Notes under the pieces: generated by a model
The model's database searches: none
The model's input: only the letters and a program-made list of their open reading frames with translations
What the model was told of the DNA's origin: nothing
Source: Blasia pusilla
Lineage: Eukaryota > Marchantiophyta > Marchantiopsida > Blasiales
Direction: 5' to 3'
Length of the DNA: 64,000 bases
Assembly: GCA_050084515.1 (NCBI GenBank)
Contig: CM114272.1
Coordinates: 3,472,001 to 3,536,000, forward strand
Program-made: the position numbers and the translations under genes
Shown: positions 1 to 10,438 of the stretch, piece by piece
Numbering within the stretch: position 1 is the stretch's first letter
Layout: each line of letters begins with the position of its first letter

Positions 1-199
1 AATCTCGTGGCGCATCATCATCTCTTCCTCCATGCTGAGGCACGCGCCCATCACCCTCACAAGTGCAATCGCGTTGATGATGAGCTCCCCCATATGACCA
101 ACAAGTAATCATAGGCAGCTATTGTTGAGCCGCATATGAAGGCGTAAGTCTGTGTGGCACGGCCTCTCGGTATCCTCCTTGAGCTCGTGGCGCCACAAA

Positions 200-1056
200 C
201 CTATCTCAGAAACTTTGGTGGTGCAGGCAATCATGACTGCTCTCGCCCAGAATCCATGATGGCTACGATCTCCTCCCCTATGTTGCGCTCAATGTTCTTC
301 GCGGTCCTATAAACATCTCTCAATATAGGGGAGGTGTTCATAAGAAGCACCCCCTCCCTTACTCATGTACATAGGGTCCGATCCAGTATCGCGTACCATG
401 ATTGGATAAACTGGGCCTCTATCACCCCCAGAGTGAAGTTAATTAACCTGCGCAAGCGGGTATAGGCCTCACACAAACTCTCACTTGGGCGTCTCTGGAA
501 GTCGTGGATACTCCGCAACTTCTCCGTCCGTACCTCCCTAGTAGCTCGCCCTTAACTTAGCGAAGAACTGAACCACAGGGTTGAACCTAGGACAAACTCA
601 ACTATACAATGCAATTACTCTAGTGCAAGTCACCCCTCCTACAACATCAGTGGTGGAGGAATCCTCTCATGACTCCTCCTCCTCATCTGGAAACGGCTCA
701 GTCCATGACACATAGTGTGGGTCATAATAGAATCTCCAGGTCTCAATCTCATGGGCATATCTCTGCGAGAACTCATGGTAATCGTCCATGGGTGCCCCTT
801 TTAAATGTTGGAACATTCTGTTCCATGTTGTAAACGGGTTAAACTCTCTGGAGTTCCTAGCCCGCTCTGAGTCACACCAACTCCTTAACTCCGTGATGAA
901 GTCGTGTAGCTCTATAGTGCCTATAGCACCCAAAAATCTATGCGCTCCTCTACCATGGTCATCCATTTCATACACCCAACTGATAGGACCACTCACTATG
1001 TGCGAAGGATCACTAACACATTCCTCTACACTCTCCTCCTCATCTGAAGACGACAC
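200..1056 (-). pseudogene. Ty3-type retrotransposon gag remnant
   Basis: Read on the minus strand, positions 1056-667 give an open, acidic 129-residue stretch ending in a DEEEES tail. Further downstream, around 540-380, another frame reads REVRTEKLRSIHDFQRRPSE followed by a segment like LCEAYTRLRRLI. That pattern, a charged stretch and then a repeated aromatic/leucine/arginine heptad, is what I know from the retrotransposon gag (UBN2/Retrotrans_gag) domain of plant Ty3 elements. Stops and at least one frame change separate the pieces, so it is not functional. Protease and polymerase would lie to the left of the window edge if the element continues; I cannot see them. No LTR boundary was recognised. 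The family assignment rests on motif likeness only. Confidence 0.5.
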
Positions 1057-1099
1057 AAAAGGAGATTGTAATGTACAACTCTAGGAAAAAGATACTCTT

Positions 1100-3770
1100 T
1101 CTATCGCAAAGTACTAAGTTCGTATTGAAGAGATCACTATTTCTTGAGTAAGGAGAGGTTTTATAAAGAATATCAAGAAGAAACTGCTTCTTCACTAAAA
1201 TGCTTCACTAACTACAACGACATTGTCTTACAAGTACAAAAGAATAGAAGGCTTTTCTTTCCTCTTGGAAAAGACTCTTCTCAAGTGCATACAAAGACTC
1301 TTGTGAATCTGCAATGACAAAGCTTTACAAGGACCTCAAAGAGACCTCAAGAATGGCGGCTCATGCTACTTTCAGAACTAAATCTCTCATGGCATCTTAC
1401 TCGCGCCATATCCCTTGTGGCCGCATCGCACCATCTCAATCGCCGCGTTGCACCATCATTGAGGAGCATATTGTGTTTGTTGTTGAGGAGGGTATGCCGC
1501 TGAGTGCTAGACCTCATCCCCAAGTGCCATGCTATGCCGTTTGTAGCCATTCCGTGTTGCGAGTGCCACACCCTACCGCTGGATCCACACCGCACATCAA
1601 GAAGATTTGAGCACATAAGGACCAAGAGAGTACGACGTGCTATTTGGAGGAGTTTGTCTTCACGACAAAGTAGGGGTCCAGGTTTGCAGGTGCTGAGGAG
1701 CGACATACAGAGTTATTCAAGTTAACCATTGTGGCCTTTTGCCCTACATGTATTAGGGATTTCCGGGTATTGGGAAGTTATTTGGGATATCTGTGTGGGA
1801 TGTCTAGAGTTGAGGGTCTGTCCTATCGATGAGATGATAGGACAGGAGCTCATTTTCCATACCACGCTGCTTGTTTCCACACAACACACATCTTAGTGAG
1901 AGAGTGTAGATTGAATGCCGCATGTTGGATTGAGTGATTGAGTGATTACTCGCGAGGTTGAGAGTGATCGCGTAAGAGGGGCACGAGGGTCATCACGGCG
2001 TCCTTTTGGGACTTTAAGAGGCGAGGTTGTGGACCTAAGAGTAGCTCTAGAGGGTTTACCCGGAGTGGTGAAAGGTTTTTGAGAGTCTCCACATGAGAGA
2101 CCACCTCGATCTTTATGGTGCCCACGTTTTTGAAATTTTGATAGAAAGATCAAGTTTTATACATAAGTCTTCCTTGAGCAAGGACTATAGACTCAATACC
2201 GGAAGTAGAGAGTCTTACTTAACTGAAGTTGTGTAAATAGTGGCTAATAGAACTCTGATGAGAAGACAAGAGATGTTAGAAAATTAAGGACTATCTTGGA
2301 AGAGTGAGACTTTTGTAAAAGTGGGAAAAGAAGTTAGAAGAAGAAGCGTAGGTGCTTTGCAAGAAAGACCGCAGTAAGAACAATATAAAAAGCTATCAAT
2401 GAAGACTAAGAAAAAGCTTCTTTGTAAAGAATACTGAAGATAGTCTATGTGCAAAGACCAAGTACAAAGAACGAAGAGCAAAGATCTAAGAGCAAAGACT
2501 AAGAACTCTAAGAAGGAAGAGGAAGAAGCAGAAGAAGTCAAAGAGTCTAGAAAGCGGAAAAGTGTATTAAGAATAGGGATAGAAAGATAGGAAATTTTTT
2601 GAAGACAGAAAAGTGAAAGAAAGTAGAAGGGAGGACTCTTTGTGGAGGTGGATAAGAGTCTTCGCGCGAAGAGAAAAACTACGAAGACTGAACCGTCATG
2701 GCAGTTTTGGAAGCCGGAAATGGAATGGCGCAGCGGTTTAAAGGGAGCAGAAATGAAATGCCAAGGCAACCAACCAGTGTTCCTACGCTTCTTCTTGATT
2801 ATCTTCTAGAATTCTGAAACTACAAGACTCAACTCTCATCTCTACTGCAGCCCAATAGGATCCACATTCAATTCCGCACATCAGAAAGAATGAGAGAAGA
2901 CTCTTCTTCTACATCAAAGAGTGGAAAGAACTAGAAAAGTATGACAAGCTTCAGGAAGTAAGAGACTCTTTAGCTTGGATCATCCTCAACAAAACTTCTT
3001 ACACAACCCACCAAGACTGCTGGTAAACTCAAGATACACGGAATAGTATTGAGGAATTCAAGATACAAGAGAATGATCCCCTCTCCTACTAATTTGATCT
3101 TTAAATACTCCTTTACAATCCGTGATTGATCTTCCTATTCTAATCTAACAAAGCGGATGGAACACTACGACCCCATCAATCAAAAAATACAAACGGACGG
3201 CCGCAAACACAGGCAGCGCGGCGGTCTGGGACAGAGATTGAGACGCCCCACTCTACGGATGGCAGTAACGCACGATCGGACGGAGTAGCGCACAATTGCA
3301 CAGCGGCTCAGTATTTTTTCGGCACTAGGAGGTCCAACAACTGGGTATTGAAGCGTCGATGAACCACATAGCATATAACGGCGGTAGCAAGTACACAACC
3401 GGTTTGCGCGTCTGCGGGACACTCACCTAGGACGTGGTAGGACAGACGTTGTTCCCTACCAATTTTTATTATTTTAACTAGAATAACCCCCCAGAAAATT
3501 TAATCTCCACTATCTTTCCCTACTTGACAACCCCCCTCCTGAGAAGTCTGCAAATTGAATGCATTACCACAAACCCTCTTAAGATTGAGGGTCAACATCC
3601 CCCAAAAATAGGATCTACTCACCCTACCTCCAAGAAAGTGAATTCACTTGTCCTATCCACCAAGTAAAATGATTTTTTTTTCTACCTCTCAAGAAAGAAT
3701 TTCTACCCAAAAATTTTGAAATTCCACTCTCGTACGCCTTGGAACATAATAGTATGATTCCAGGTCCATG
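1100..3770. other. Intergenic, no supported gene
   Basis: Short open frames occur on both strands but none shows a domain, signal peptide or coherent codon pattern. About 2260-2700 is rich in A and G on the plus strand, which produces a spurious minus-strand frame made of Ser/Leu/Phe. It could be old LTR or intergenic repeat, but I found no paired termini. Confidence 0.6.
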
Positions 3771-3779
3771 TGTAGCTTC

Positions 3780-4340
3780 AAAATCCTAATGCACCATGCA
3801 TGGATAAAGAAACAAAGAAGTGTACAAAAGGCTATTCCAAACCTTGTGTATCCTCTCCTAGAGAGACAGAACATGGTTATCTAATATATTGGAGATACTA
3901 ATATTTCTTTCTATGGCTTGCATTTCTTTATTCCATCATAAATAAGATGATGTATTCATTGATGGTTACTTTATTTTTTTGTAGAATGGAGAATGGGAGG
4001 GAAATAATTAAGCGCGAACATTCATTCGATAATCAATGGGTGATGCCCTACAATCCTATGTTGTGTACCCTCTTGTCATATTAATTTGGAGATCACAAGT
4101 ACTGTCTCTTCTGTCAAGTACTCATGTAAATATATCTATAAGGGATTTGATGCGGTATCATTTAAGTTGTCAAAAGACATGGATACATCAGAACCAATAG
4201 ATGTTATTGATGAGATAACGTCATATCTTGATGCGAAATATGCACTTGGTAATTCAATTCTCGTTTGTATTCAAAGTCTACAAAATATTAGAATTTATTT
4301 ATCTATTTCTATGTTCTTTCATAATATTACTTAGAATAGG
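3780..4340 (+). pseudogene. Internally deleted Helitron Rep/helicase fragment
   Basis: This piece is a diverged relative of the large Helitron at 31.4-38.9 kb. Positions 3784-3845 match 35664-35730 (the CMDKE..KKCTKGY segment). Positions 3985-4240 match the next exon at 35879-36136, including the SSVKYSCKYIYKGFDAVSF segment, equivalent to the KYLYKYVYKG region of Rep. The intron between these exons is retained. From about 4255 the sequence jumps to the far C-terminal helicase part (NIRIYLSISMF against KIRIYLSTSIF at about 38797), so roughly 2.6 kb of the parent is absent. A frameshift near 4080 also breaks it. It is a decayed copy with no coding capacity. Confidence 0.75.
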
Positions 4341-4389
4341 AAAGAGAAATTCCATTCCATAACAATGAATTACATGCCAAATATCATAT

Positions 4390-4910
4390 ATAAAAAAATC
4401 TTTAAAATAAATTATGCATTCATGCACCACATATATCGTGGTCTCATGCACCCGGACAGACTTTACTAGTCCGTTTCAAATCCCGTTTGTCTCAAGTCCC
4501 GTCCTAAGTAAGATACAAAGATGGAAAACCCATCGGAAGTACAAAAGAGAGGGACTCAAACCTGAAAGCCACATCAAGACCAGAAAAAGTAATAGTTTCC
4601 CCAAATAAGCCTACGCCATAGAAAAGGTATGACAGAGGAAATACATATGTGGAGGATCCAACCTACCCGTACGTGAACATGACCGTGAGAACATGCTACC
4701 CCCTTCTTCACCTGATTTGCTATATACAGACCCCACAATTGATCCGGTCAAAGTTACGCTTGACGTGGATTCGTGGAGCGGTGAAAGGTCCGCGATACGC
4801 AAGTAGCCAACATGGTTCGGGGAGTTTTTTTAGAATTATCGGACCATTACTGGTGTCCCTCATGTTTTATCGGAAATTAATATTTGGTGCCGGTCGAGGA
4901 TGGTAAGTTT
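4390..4910. repeat. Dispersed short repeat, copy 1
   Basis: The segment starting TAAAAAAATCTTTAAAATAA and containing GGAAGTACAAAAGAGAGG and CATAGAAAAGGTATGAC recurs in shortened form at about 7250-7360. The GGAAGTACAAAAGAGG piece also recurs near 13675. The motif GGTTCGGGGAGTTTT at 4814 recurs at 9907 and 14107. These look like fragments of one or more non-autonomous repeats scattered through the left third of the window. No terminal inverted repeat or target duplication was established. Confidence 0.5.
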
Positions 4911-5059
4911 TTTACTTTCCGACTATTTTCCGATTTTTTTTTTCTTCTTAGAAAAAATCCGATTTTTTTTTTCTCTTTCTTCTTAATTCTGGCTTTTTTC
5001 TCCCTCTTCTGGCCAATTTTCGGCATAACTTTGTGAAGCCGGCCAAAAAACCGGCTATG

Positions 5060-5155
5060 CCTCCATACCTGAAGTATGAGTTCACACCTGAAGTATGATA
5101 TCAAGTTCACACCTGAAGAGTTCACACCTGAAGTATGATATCAAGTTCCTTTCCC
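5060..5155. repeat. Short tandem repeat
   Basis: The phrase TTCACACCTGAAGTATGATAT is repeated twice, with two partial copies (TTCACACCTGAAG and CCTGAAGTATGAG) between and before them, giving an irregular array of about 25-35 bp units. No coding meaning is apparent. Confidence 0.7.
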
Positions 5156-5242
5156 TGAACTGAACTTGCAACTAAACAAACAACCTTCTAATGTATTAAG
5201 AAAATCATCCTTGGCAGGAGTTGAACCTGACAAAACTCCCAC

Positions 5243-5325
5243 CATTGGGAGCCAAGGATCCTACCCCTCTTGAATACTTGGAGCACTAAGGCTCCAAGCA
5301 CTAATTCAAGTATTCAAGAAGGGTC
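5243..5325. repeat. Imperfect inverted repeat
   Basis: The left arm around CTCTTGAATACTTGG pairs with CAAGTATTCAAGAAGGGTCC on the right. A nested palindrome in the middle consists of CTTGGAGC and GCTCCAAG around ACTAAG. The stem could fold as a hairpin of about 80 nt. Nothing further supports a small-RNA gene. Confidence 0.5.
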
Positions 5326-5479
5326 CTACATCCTAAAACCCAAAATATGAATGTCTTCTAATCTACATGTGTTTCATGGTATCTTGAACTTCTTCATTGT
5401 TATAGGGAAATATATCTATCCTGGATTTGCAAACAAGTACCTAAAATGAGCAGAATTCTTCCACAACACCACTGAGCGT

Positions 5480-7752
5480 GAGTTGATCTTATGTTTGACT
5501 GGACAACGACTCTTCGTTGAATCAGAGGAAGGTCCTTCTAAGGCAATCCTCAAGACAAACATCTAAGTACTTGGTGGTCAATCTATTACCAGATTTTGTC
5601 TTGATCATGTTTTCGAATGGAAAAAGCTCTCTCACATATGGGAAAATTTATTTACTTATTAGTTAACTAAAACACACTGGACTCTAGCTACATTAGCCAA
5701 AATCAGCAAATTAGAATACTTACATTGCAACGAGGGGCTCCAACTTACCATCGCCCACAAGTCTCTGAAGTTACGATCCTTCCATTCAGTAGTAGCCATC
5801 AATTTGAAAGACTGGAACTCTTGCTTCACAATGGGAGAATTAATGATAGGAGGTTGCATTACATTCCCCAATGGCAATTGAGCTCCAAAAAAACCACACA
5901 AATCATCTAAATCTTTACATCCCCAACTATTCAATCCCACTTGCCGAGAAGGCATATGCAAAGGATTGAGGATCCTCATTGATCCAATCAAGTTATTATC
6001 CCGAAATCTCTCCTGTAAAGCTGCACACACACTTTCAGCAAACCTTTTCTGAAAGAATAAGGCAGCCTCCAAGTCCCTTCCAGTACGATCTCGAGACATA
6101 GCAATGATATGAAATTTGTTTCCCCTTATCTCAGACTGTAAACAACGAAGATAACCACCAGGTGGCCCAAAATCAGGAAGTATATGGTAACCAGTATCTT
6201 CAGAGAAGGTGGAGGCATTCAAGTCATGAGTTTCCATGACAAAATTCATGGTAATCCTAGCTATCTCCGAATTGACAATGCTCCCTATAGTGCTAATATC
6301 CACAAACTTGTACTGAAAAATCTTACTCAAATTTGCAAGCATGGAAAGAATGTCAGCCAAAAACTATAATTGATAGATCATTTGGAATGATCTCAACCTG
6401 GTAAATAAATTTGCAACGTCCCCATCATCCTCTGAGGGGGAAAGATCTCTAAAATATGTCAGTAATGATTCTAGAGAATCACACAATGTGGTGACAGCCT
6501 GCCAACGGGATAGCCATCTAATCTTGTGGTGTCTCTTCATTACCCGCTGGGAGTCGTTGAATTTTTCGTGCAAAGACGCTAGAATTGTCTTCCTCTTGGA
6601 CGACCTTCTAAAGTAGCTAGCTACTAAATTGAGGATCGAATCAACTTCAGAGGATATTGACTTGCAATCAGGAGCTTTAGCTTAAGAATATATGGTTGAT
6701 CTCTTGATAAAGTCGCCAAATTAGTTATGTGGGCTACACAATGAATCGAAAGAATGTAAGGATTTACCTTTCGCTTCATTTGGGATGCCACCCCTCAAGA
6801 TCTGGCTACCTACCATTGGGAAGCTTTCAATCGATTACATGTTTTTTTAGAAGAAAGAAGGAGTTTTTGTAGAAGCACCATCTGAACCAAATGCCACCAT
6901 TTTGGTGAATTCTAATCCTCTATCTTTGAGAAGTTGCAACAAACTTTCAGTAATAGCATTAGCACATTTTGATTCGCAACGAAGTAGTCCTAAAAAACAA
7001 CATTCTGATTGGCCCTCTTCAATGAAGGTGGCAAACACAACCAAATGCCCTATTACAAAAATGTTAGTTGATTCATCGATCATAACTCCAAAGAAAAGAG
7101 AGGCTTGAACTCTCGCAAGAGTTCTTCCATACAAAACTTGGCTAATGAAAGAACACATCTCACTACAGCTCTTTTCATCTTGGTATAGGTCTCTGGTAAT
7201 AGGGGCATTGACAGAAAGCATCAACTTACAAAGGCTGGGAAATTTCAAAAAAAATCTTTAAAATAAATAGCTAGCTCGCTGGTCTCAAGGAAGTATGCGA
7301 CTTAAACATGATGAAGTACAAAAAGAGAGCAACCGCAGGTTCATAGAAAAGGTATGACGGTTGGTAGTGGCTATAGCCTTGGCCATCGACTTCTTACCCC
7401 CATGGGCAGCCCATGCAAGTTTGTTGTGCTCATTGGACTTCGCATGATCAGTAAAGGCTGAAACCTTGCAATTTATGGCTCCGTCTTTGGCAAATACACT
7501 CTTCCCCTTCCCCTTCTTACAAACTTTACAAAAGATTCTACCATTGACCGAATCAAACTCAATCCAATCATACATTGAGTACCAAACATCCTTCCAAGCT
7601 ACTCTAACTTTCTCAGCCAAACCCGCACTGCTTCCTGATGGAGGCTGCTCTTCTCTGTCATCAGATGAGCCAAACAATGCGATAATGTCATGCTCATCAG
7701 ATATTCGTTCCTTACCTAGGAAGGAAGTCATGGTCTTTTGTCTTTTCGCCAT
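5480..7752 (-). pseudogene. hAT-family transposase (BED/TTF zinc finger + DUF4371), decayed
   Basis: Transcribed leftwards. The N-terminal block (7752-7285, ATG start) carries the opening MAKRQKTMTSFLGKE and a zinc-binding stretch FCKVCKKG...HAKSNEHNK, a BED/TTF-like finger. The next block (7248-6847) has VMIDESTNIFVIGHLV and FGSDGAST, typical of DUF4371 hAT proteins. Around 6750-6690 the motif IHCVAHITNLATLSRD appears in another frame. Block 6573-6364 has HHKIRWLSRWQAVTTLCDSL, and block 6360-5659 carries the long alpha-helical region. At 5640-5560 the pieces CERAFSI and NMIKTKSGNRLTTKYLD mark the C-terminal hAT dimerisation domain. Motif order matches an intact hAT protein of the ZNF862-like type, but at least four frame breaks and an inserted repeat near 7250-7360 make it non-functional. 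Terminal inverted repeats were not found. Confidence 0.85.
7250..7360. repeat. Small repeat inserted in the hAT element
   Basis: This stretch shares AAAAAATCTTTAAAATAAAT, GGTCTCA, GAAGTACAAAAAGAGAG and CATAGAAAAGGTATGAC, in the same order, with 4390-4635, but is less than half as long. It falls exactly where the hAT reading frame is lost between the zinc-finger block and the DUF4371 block. I infer insertion of a non-autonomous repeat after the hAT element had arrived. Confidence 0.6.
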
Positions 7753-7796
7753 GTGAACAAGTGGGTGTAGGCTACAACTTCAAGGCACGGGAGAAG

Positions 7797-7883
7797 GGTT
7801 AATCCCTGGCCCTAATCGACACTACCCCTGGCCCGAATCGACCCTAAACCCTGGCCCTAATCGACACAAACCCTGGCCCTAAT
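7797..7883. repeat. Tandem repeat of about 22 bp
   Basis: Four units of the form AAACCCTGGCCCTAATCGACAC, with small changes and one shortened spacing, stand side by side between the hAT start and the large minisatellite. The AAACCCT piece resembles the plant telomere unit TTTAGGG read in reverse, but the rest of the unit does not. Confidence 0.8.
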
Positions 7884-8039
7884 GTGGAAGGCCACACAAC
7901 AAACCCAACTCGTGGGTCAAATTAGGGAGGAATCGGCCAATACAATTACAAATTGCAGTACGATGAGCTTCAATAAGCAAAGCAATAAGCGGATCCGACC
8001 AGAGCAAAGTGGAGCAGAGAGGCACCGCATTCATTCCAA

Positions 8040-9255
8040 GTAGAGCAAAGATTGCAAAGCGGAAAGGATCTAAGTAGAGCAAAGCTAAGCGGAGCGGATC
8101 AAACCGGAGGTTGGATTGATAAAGAGCAAATTAGTTAGCAAATCGAGGGTCATTTGGAGTGCGGAAGGTCGCGGATCGAGCAAAGCAAAGCGGAGTCGCA
8201 GAGAGGAGCAAAGCCGACATTTTGGCGGAGGTCCTAGCGGAGTGCGGAGCGAGCAAACTTGCAAAAAGTTAGTTGATTCATTAAGCGAGGAGAGGAGCAA
8301 AGCCGACTCGAAACTCTTTTGCGGATCAGAGCAAAATTGCAACGCGGAGCTGCAGAGAGGAGCAAAGCCAACTCGCCGAGCTACGGAGGCTGCGGATCCA
8401 AGCACAGCAAAGCCGAGCTACGGAGAGGAGCAAAGCCAAAAACCGAAAAGGAGCAAAGACGACTCGATGAGCTGCGGATCAGAGCAAAATTGCAACGCAG
8501 AGCTGCAGAGAGGAGCAAAGCCGATGAACAAGTGGGCCGAGCCGCGGAGGTCGCGGATCCGAGCACTAATCGACACTAAGTGGAAAGCCGAACTCGCGGA
8601 GGGGCGAAAACCGAGCTTCAAAAGAGCAAAGCCGACTCGCCGAGCCGCGGATCGAGCAAAATTGCAACGCGAGCTCTGAGAGAGGAGCAAAGCCGACTCG
8701 CCGAGTGGTGGAGCGGAGAGGAGCAAAGCCGAAAACCGAAAAGGAGCAAAGCCGACTCGCCGAGCTGCGGATCAAAGCAAAATTGCAACGCGGAGCTGCA
8801 GAGAGGAGCAAAGCCGACTCGCCGAGCTGCGGAGGCTGCGGATCATAGCAAACTTGCAAAGCGGAGCTATGGAGAGGAGCAAAGCCGAGCTGCGGAGAGG
8901 AGCAAAGCCGAAAACCGAAAAGGAGCAAAGCCGACTCGCCAAGAGGATCGAGCAAGAGCGCGGAGGCGCGGATCCGAGAAAGCAAAGAGCAAAGCCGCTC
9001 GCCGAAAGGCGGAGGCCGCGGATCCAGCGCAGAAAAGCCGCAAAGGCCGCCGATCAAAGCAAAGCCGCAGAGAGGAGCAAAGCCGAAAACCGAAAAGGAG
9101 CAAAGCCGACTCACCGAGCTGCGGAGGCTGCAAATCCGAGCACAGCAAAGCCGAGGCTGCCGAGCTGCGGAGAGGAGCAAAGCCGAAAAGCAAAAAGGAG
9201 CAAAGCAGAGCTGCGGAGGCTGCGGAGCGGAGGCTGCGGAGGCTGCGGAGTGAGG
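8040..9255. repeat. GC-rich complex minisatellite
   Basis: More than twenty copies of the core GAGCAAAGC (usually GGAGCAAAGCCGA) are spread over 1.2 kb, joined by recurring modules such as GACTCGCCGAGCTGCGGA, GCAAAATTGCAACGCGGAGC and GAAAACCGAAAAGGAGCAAA. A long composite unit (GCGGATC..GAGCAAAATTGCAACG..) recurs near 8321, 8475, 8646 and 8766, giving an irregular higher-order period of about 120-170 bp. The modules hold few stop codons, so open frames of 187 and 235 codons arise on the plus strand and one of 230 on the minus strand over the same DNA. They are low complexity and mutually overlapping, so I do not call them genes. Confidence 0.85.
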
Positions 9256-9259
9256 CACA

Positions 9260-10150
9260 GCAGAATGAGGGGATTCAGGGCCCGTAGTCGGGTCTCCACC
9301 CCTTGCGAGCCCCTTGGCAGATGAGCGACCCTAACTGAAGCCGTTCGATTTAGATTGGACGGCTCAAATTAGTGTGCCCTAAGTGGGTGTTAGGGCATAC
9401 ATTTGAGGGGACGGTCTGGATCGAGCCGCCTCCCCCTAAGCAAATCTTGGTCACTCTCGCATTTCCGGCAGCCGGCACCCCAAACGGCAATAAACCGTCC
9501 GCCGGAAAATGTTATCCAGCCGAAAACCGGCTTTCCTGCCCGGACGTTGCCACATTCCGGCATGTTCCGACATTCAGACAGTCACATTCCGGCGCCTGCA
9601 CGACTGCCCTGTCAACTTCCGGCAGCTATTCATTACCGCCCGGAACTGGTGCCGGTCGACTTCTTCTGGCGTCGGATTTTCCTGAAATTTGCTGGCCGGG
9701 GTTACTCGTAACCCCGGATCTCTCCGAACATTGGTAGCCAGCGGGGTCTATCGGGTGACACGTGTGGCGCGTTGGACAGTTCAAAAAGGGCGCTATAGGT
9801 TGTTTAGGCTCCTAAACCTTCCTCCTCAGACGAAAGCCAATAGGAGTCAATGGGACAGCTCAAAAAAGCGCCCTCCTCCACAGAAGACCGCATATGTTCA
9901 GTCCAGGGTTCGGGGAGTTTTTTCGCGGGAATGTCCAATCGGAAACGATAATTCCGGATTTTGAACCGGATACAAAGGACCTACTCGAATTCCAGCTAGC
10001 AATACTCGTAACCCCGGATCTCGTATCTTATCGTAAGGCCCCTCTTACATTGGGCATGAGCGGAAAGCAATCGATGGATGAGATAGCGCGGAGGCCTGGC
10101 GTCCATTGCGGCGGGTGCCAAAACAACGTTGCATCGTGACATGGTCTATC
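9260..10150. other. Intergenic, with dispersed-repeat copies
   Basis: No gene seen. Positions 9900-10025 are homologous to 14100-14280. The shared order is CCAGGGTTCGGGGAGTTTT, CGCGGGA, GGATTTTGAACCGG, AAAGGACCTAC, ATTCCA and ACTCGTAACCCCGGATCT. The last motif also occurs at about 9704 and, with one change, near 14504. The open frames at 9372-9737 lack recognisable protein features. Confidence 0.55.
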
Positions 10151-10156
10151 TGTGAA

Positions 10157-10163
10157 TATATAT
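10157..10163 (+). promoter_or_regulatory. Possible TATA box for the cysteine protease
   Basis: TATATAT lies about 240 bp before the first ATG (10403) and 276 bp before the preferred ATG (10439). The spacing would allow a 5' leader of roughly 200-250 nt. It is a short AT match only. Confidence 0.25.
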
Positions 10164-10438
10164 GGAGCTGTATAAGGCCTGTGTGGGCTAGAGCGCCCGC
10201 GAGGATTGATGATTTTGCTTCGCGTGAGCTCGAGCGATTAACTCTTGCCAAGACATCGCGGCGGGGCAGGTTGATGGATTAGTTATTTTGGTTGACAAGG
10301 GCTCCAGGGAAGGCAGGGGAGCGCGGCTCGCGAAAGGCGAGTGAGGAATCCGCGTCGAGGCAGCGAGCTTCCGGATCGAAGCGTCGCAAGGGAGTGTTAC
10401 ACATGGGATGGCTGTGGAGTCGTCGGGCGGAGGGATCC

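Noticed and set aside
2284-2769. 161-codon minus-strand frame
   Set aside because: Made of Ser/Leu/Phe from purine-rich DNA on the other strand; no recognisable motif.
8566-9287. 230- and 235-codon frames on opposite strands
   Set aside because: They lie in the same minisatellite, are low complexity, and exist because the repeat modules lack stop codons. No sign of selection on either frame can be seen.
9372-9737. 121-codon plus-strand frame beside the cysteine protease
   Set aside because: The residue pattern is proline/serine/cysteine noise, an overlapping frame of 102 codons is equally open, and part of the region is a dispersed repeat.
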